Below, one piece after another: positions 62,313 to 63,804 of a DNA stretch of 63,804 bases. Source of the stretch: Acidobacteria bacterium 13_1_20CM_3_53_8. Its GTDB lineage: Bacteria > Acidobacteriota > Blastocatellia > Pyrinomonadales > Pyrinomonadaceae. The position numbers and the translations under genes were made by a program. The first letter of the stretch is position 1; each line of letters begins with the position of its first letter. The stretch is taken from assembly GCA_001920415.1 (NCBI GenBank), contig MNJR01000118.1, positions 1 through 63,804 of the forward strand, read 5' to 3'. A model generated the notes under the pieces. It was not told where the DNA came from and did not search any database. It saw nothing but the letters and a program-made list of their open reading frames with translations.

Positions 62313-62900
62313 GTGCGTGCGGAAGATGTCATAGAAAGATTCAAGAGGACGGGCGCGCTGCTCGAAGGCCATTTCCAATTGTCCAGCGGCCTGCACAGCA
62401 CAGTCTATTTGCAGTGCGCAATAGTGCTCCAAAAACCTGAGGAAGCAGCAGCGTTCGGTGAAGCATTAGCCCAAAAATTTAGGGGAGAAAAGATTGAGAC
62501 GGTTGCGTCACCGGCCATCGGAGGCTTAATAATCGGCTACGAAGTGGCGCGTCATCTGGGCGCACGTTTCATCTGGACTGAGCGCGAGAATAACCGCATG
62601 ACGCTTCGGCGCGGATTCACTATCAGCCCCAATGAAACCGTGCTGGTCGTTGAAGACGTGATAACAACAGGCGGTTCGACGCGCGAAACGATTGATGTGC
62701 TGCGCGAGGCAGGCGCGGCACTGGTCGGCGCAGCTTCAATCATTGACCGTTCTTCAGGCCAAGCCGACGTAGGCATCCCGCGCGTAGCCCTAGCCACCCT
62801 CAATGTCCCTTCAGTCGCCCCCGAAAACTGCGAACTCTGCGCGCAAGGGCTACCTGCAACAAAACCCGGAAGCAGGAAGAAAAGCAGTTTTCAGTTTTGA
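62313..62900 (+). CDS. pyrE: Orotate phosphoribosyltransferase
   Basis: The roughly 195-residue protein has the phosphoribosyltransferase loop VLVVEDVITTGGSTRETIDV, GLHSTVYLQCA and the flexible-loop Lys/Arg region (WTERENNRMTLRRGF). It makes orotidine 5'-phosphate in pyrimidine synthesis. GTG 62313 (GAGG 11 bp upstream) or GTG 62301 is the likely start; the longer frame to 62172 overlaps the divergent exonuclease gene. The last residues (KKSSFQF-stop) are encoded by the left arm of repeat H23. Confidence 0.92.
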   Translation: MRAEDVIERFKRTGALLEGHFQLSSGLHSTVYLQCAIVLQKPEEAAAFGEALAQKFRGEKIETVASPAIGGLIIGYEVARHLGARFIWTERENNRMTLRRGFTISPNETVLVVEDVITTGGSTRETIDVLREAGAALVGAASIIDRSSGQADVGIPRVALATLNVPSVAPENCELCAQGLPATKPGSRKKSSFQF

Positions 62901-62972
62901 GTTTTCAGTTTTCAGATAAGGAGCGAAAAGCTTTAACTGAAAACTGAAAACTCAAAACTGAAAACTGTTTTT
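62880..62972. repeat. Heptamer inverted repeat H23 (CAGTTTT family)
   Basis: The left arm CAGTTTT/GAGTTTT units (62885-62915) face the right arm (62936-62968). It contains the pyrE stop codon and ends about 6 bp before truA. Confidence 0.85.
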
Positions 62973-62977
62973 ACCTT

Positions 62978-63730
62978 ATGTTTTTCAAGTTAACGATTCA
63001 GTATGACGGCACGGACTTTCACGGCTGGCAGTTGCAGGGCGACGAGCGGACTGTGCAGGGCGAATTGTCGCGCGCGTTGGCGTTGATTGAGGGCAAAGAT
63101 GTCGTGGTGCACGGAGCGGGACGGACGGATGCGGGCGTGCATGCCGAAGGTCAGGTGGCGAGCGTGCGCATGGAGCGAGAGATTGCGCCTGAAAAACTTC
63201 TGGCGGCGATCAATGGAAATATTGCGCGCGATGTGCGCGTCATCGGGTGCGAAGCGGTGAATGATTCGTTTCATGCGCGCTATTCGGCGCTCGAAAAAAG
63301 TTACGTTTACAGGATTGTGAATGCGCCGGTGATGTCGCCGTTCTGGGCGCGTTACGCTCATCACGAGGCGCGCTCTCTTGATATGAATCGCATGCGCCTT
63401 TGTGCCCAACTCTTTACGGGCGAGCATGACTGGACTGCGTTCTCAGCCGCTCAATCGGACGTGAAATCGCGCGTGCGAACAATCACGCGCCTCTGTGTCG
63501 AAGAGCGTTTCGACGAGCGAGCGTGCGCGAAGATGATAGAAATATACGCGAGCGCTGACGGCTTTCTGCGTTACATGGTGCGCTCAATCGTGGGAACGCT
63601 GCTGGCGGTCGGGCGCGGCGAGATGTACGAAGAAGCTATAGCGCGCGCGATTGAGACGGGCGAGCGCTCGCTTGCCGGTCAGACAGCGCCTGCGTGCGGC
63701 CTGACGCTTCTCTCGGTTCGTTACGAATGA
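62978..63730 (+). CDS. truA: tRNA pseudouridine(38-40) synthase
   Basis: The 250-residue protein has the start FKLTIQYDGTDFHGWQLQGD, the catalytic loop GAGRTDAGVHA (nucleophile Asp51), the RYSALEKSYVYRI box and FLRYMVRSIVGTLL near the C-terminus. It modifies U38-U40 in the tRNA anticodon arm. The start fits the family. ACCTT just upstream is not a good ribosome-binding site because repeat H23 occupies the leader. Confidence 0.96.
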   Translation: MFFKLTIQYDGTDFHGWQLQGDERTVQGELSRALALIEGKDVVVHGAGRTDAGVHAEGQVASVRMEREIAPEKLLAAINGNIARDVRVIGCEAVNDSFHARYSALEKSYVYRIVNAPVMSPFWARYAHHEARSLDMNRMRLCAQLFTGEHDWTAFSAAQSDVKSRVRTITRLCVEERFDERACAKMIEIYASADGFLRYMVRSIVGTLLAVGRGEMYEEAIARAIETGERSLAGQTAPACGLTLLSVRYE

Positions 63731-63753
63731 GGCAAGAGGTTTCGCGCGACAAG

Positions 63754-63789
63754 CTAAGGCAAAAGTTAAAAGGTAAAAGTAAAAAGTAA
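63754..63789. repeat. Left arm of a heptamer inverted repeat H24 (AAAAGGY family)
   Basis: AAAAGTT/AAAAGGT/AAAAGTA units follow truA. The partner arm would lie outside the window. Confidence 0.6.
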
Positions 63790-63804
63790 GGCTGCAAACC
63801 AGAT

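Noticed and set aside
7632-63789. Heptamer arrays as CRISPR repeats
   Set aside because: The units are 7-8 bp, contiguous without spacers and arranged as inverted arms. No cas genes are present in the window.

Overview
The window looks like a chromosomal stretch from an uncultured or little-studied member of the Acidobacteriota, most likely class Blastocatellia. This is an inference from gene content: CSLREA/Calx-beta/DUF4214 exoproteins, sortilin-like BNR proteins, VTT pairs, the style of the Rieske/cytochrome b cluster and a Bacillus-type sdhCAB, with moderate GC. No rRNA, phage or complete IS was seen. Two tRNA-Arg genes are present, anticodons TCG and CCT, both on the minus strand.

Layout. 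1-4.1 kb: a giant beta-helix/Calx-beta/DUF4214 surface protein, frameshifted and running off the left edge. 4.5-7.6 kb: a small HTH protein, a secreted NTF2-like protein with a small membrane protein, a DsbD-alpha-like lipoprotein and a DUF4349 lipoprotein. 7.8-10.8 kb: an NtrC-type regulator with its histidine kinase. 11.2-19.3 kb: transpeptidase-domain protein, TPR protein, rnc, lepB, an MscS-cNMP channel and a YihY protein. 19.8-24.1 kb: a frameshifted BNR/sortilin-like protein and psuG. 25.1-29.4 kb: a Uma2 protein, tRNA, a Rieske/cytochrome b/two cytochrome c cluster and a hemQ-like gene. 29.4-40.3 kb: a large unknown exoprotein, acyP, apt, tRNA, Smr protein, mdh, a degenerate hybrid kinase and secreted proteins. 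40.3-50.1 kb: a Ser/Thr-kinase remnant, a 1121-residue CHAT-STAND-TPR protein, and an sdhCAB operon with accessory genes (two retropepsin-like proteases, one with a 92-residue partner, and a Uma2 nuclease) at every junction. 50.2-63.8 kb: amidase, SPFH protein, thpR, penicillin acylase-type hydrolase, a second DUF4214 exoprotein, an outer-membrane barrel, two VTT membrane proteins (one broken), a DnaQ-like exonuclease, pyrE and truA.

The most striking non-coding content falls in two classes. The first is about 24 intergenic inverted repeats whose arms are imperfect tandem arrays of a 7-bp (sometimes 8-bp) unit. The units differ between loci but the period and mirror layout do not. Several are nested, and they supply stop codons, C-termini or the sequence abutting start codons. 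The second is three copies of a 260-330 bp non-coding element (6230, 19324, 51677) with 13-bp terminal inverted repeats, 7-bp target duplications at two copies, and an internal series of small hairpins with covarying stems. A one-arm remnant lies at 56465. At 6230 and 56465 the element end carries the Shine-Dalgarno-like sequence of the next gene.

A further theme is gene damage. hemQ, mdh, one VTT gene and the beta-helix gene each appear to have lost roughly 40-80 bp, a BNR gene is frameshifted, and a kinase gene has lost most of its length. These could be real microdeletions or assembly errors. Read mapping would decide.
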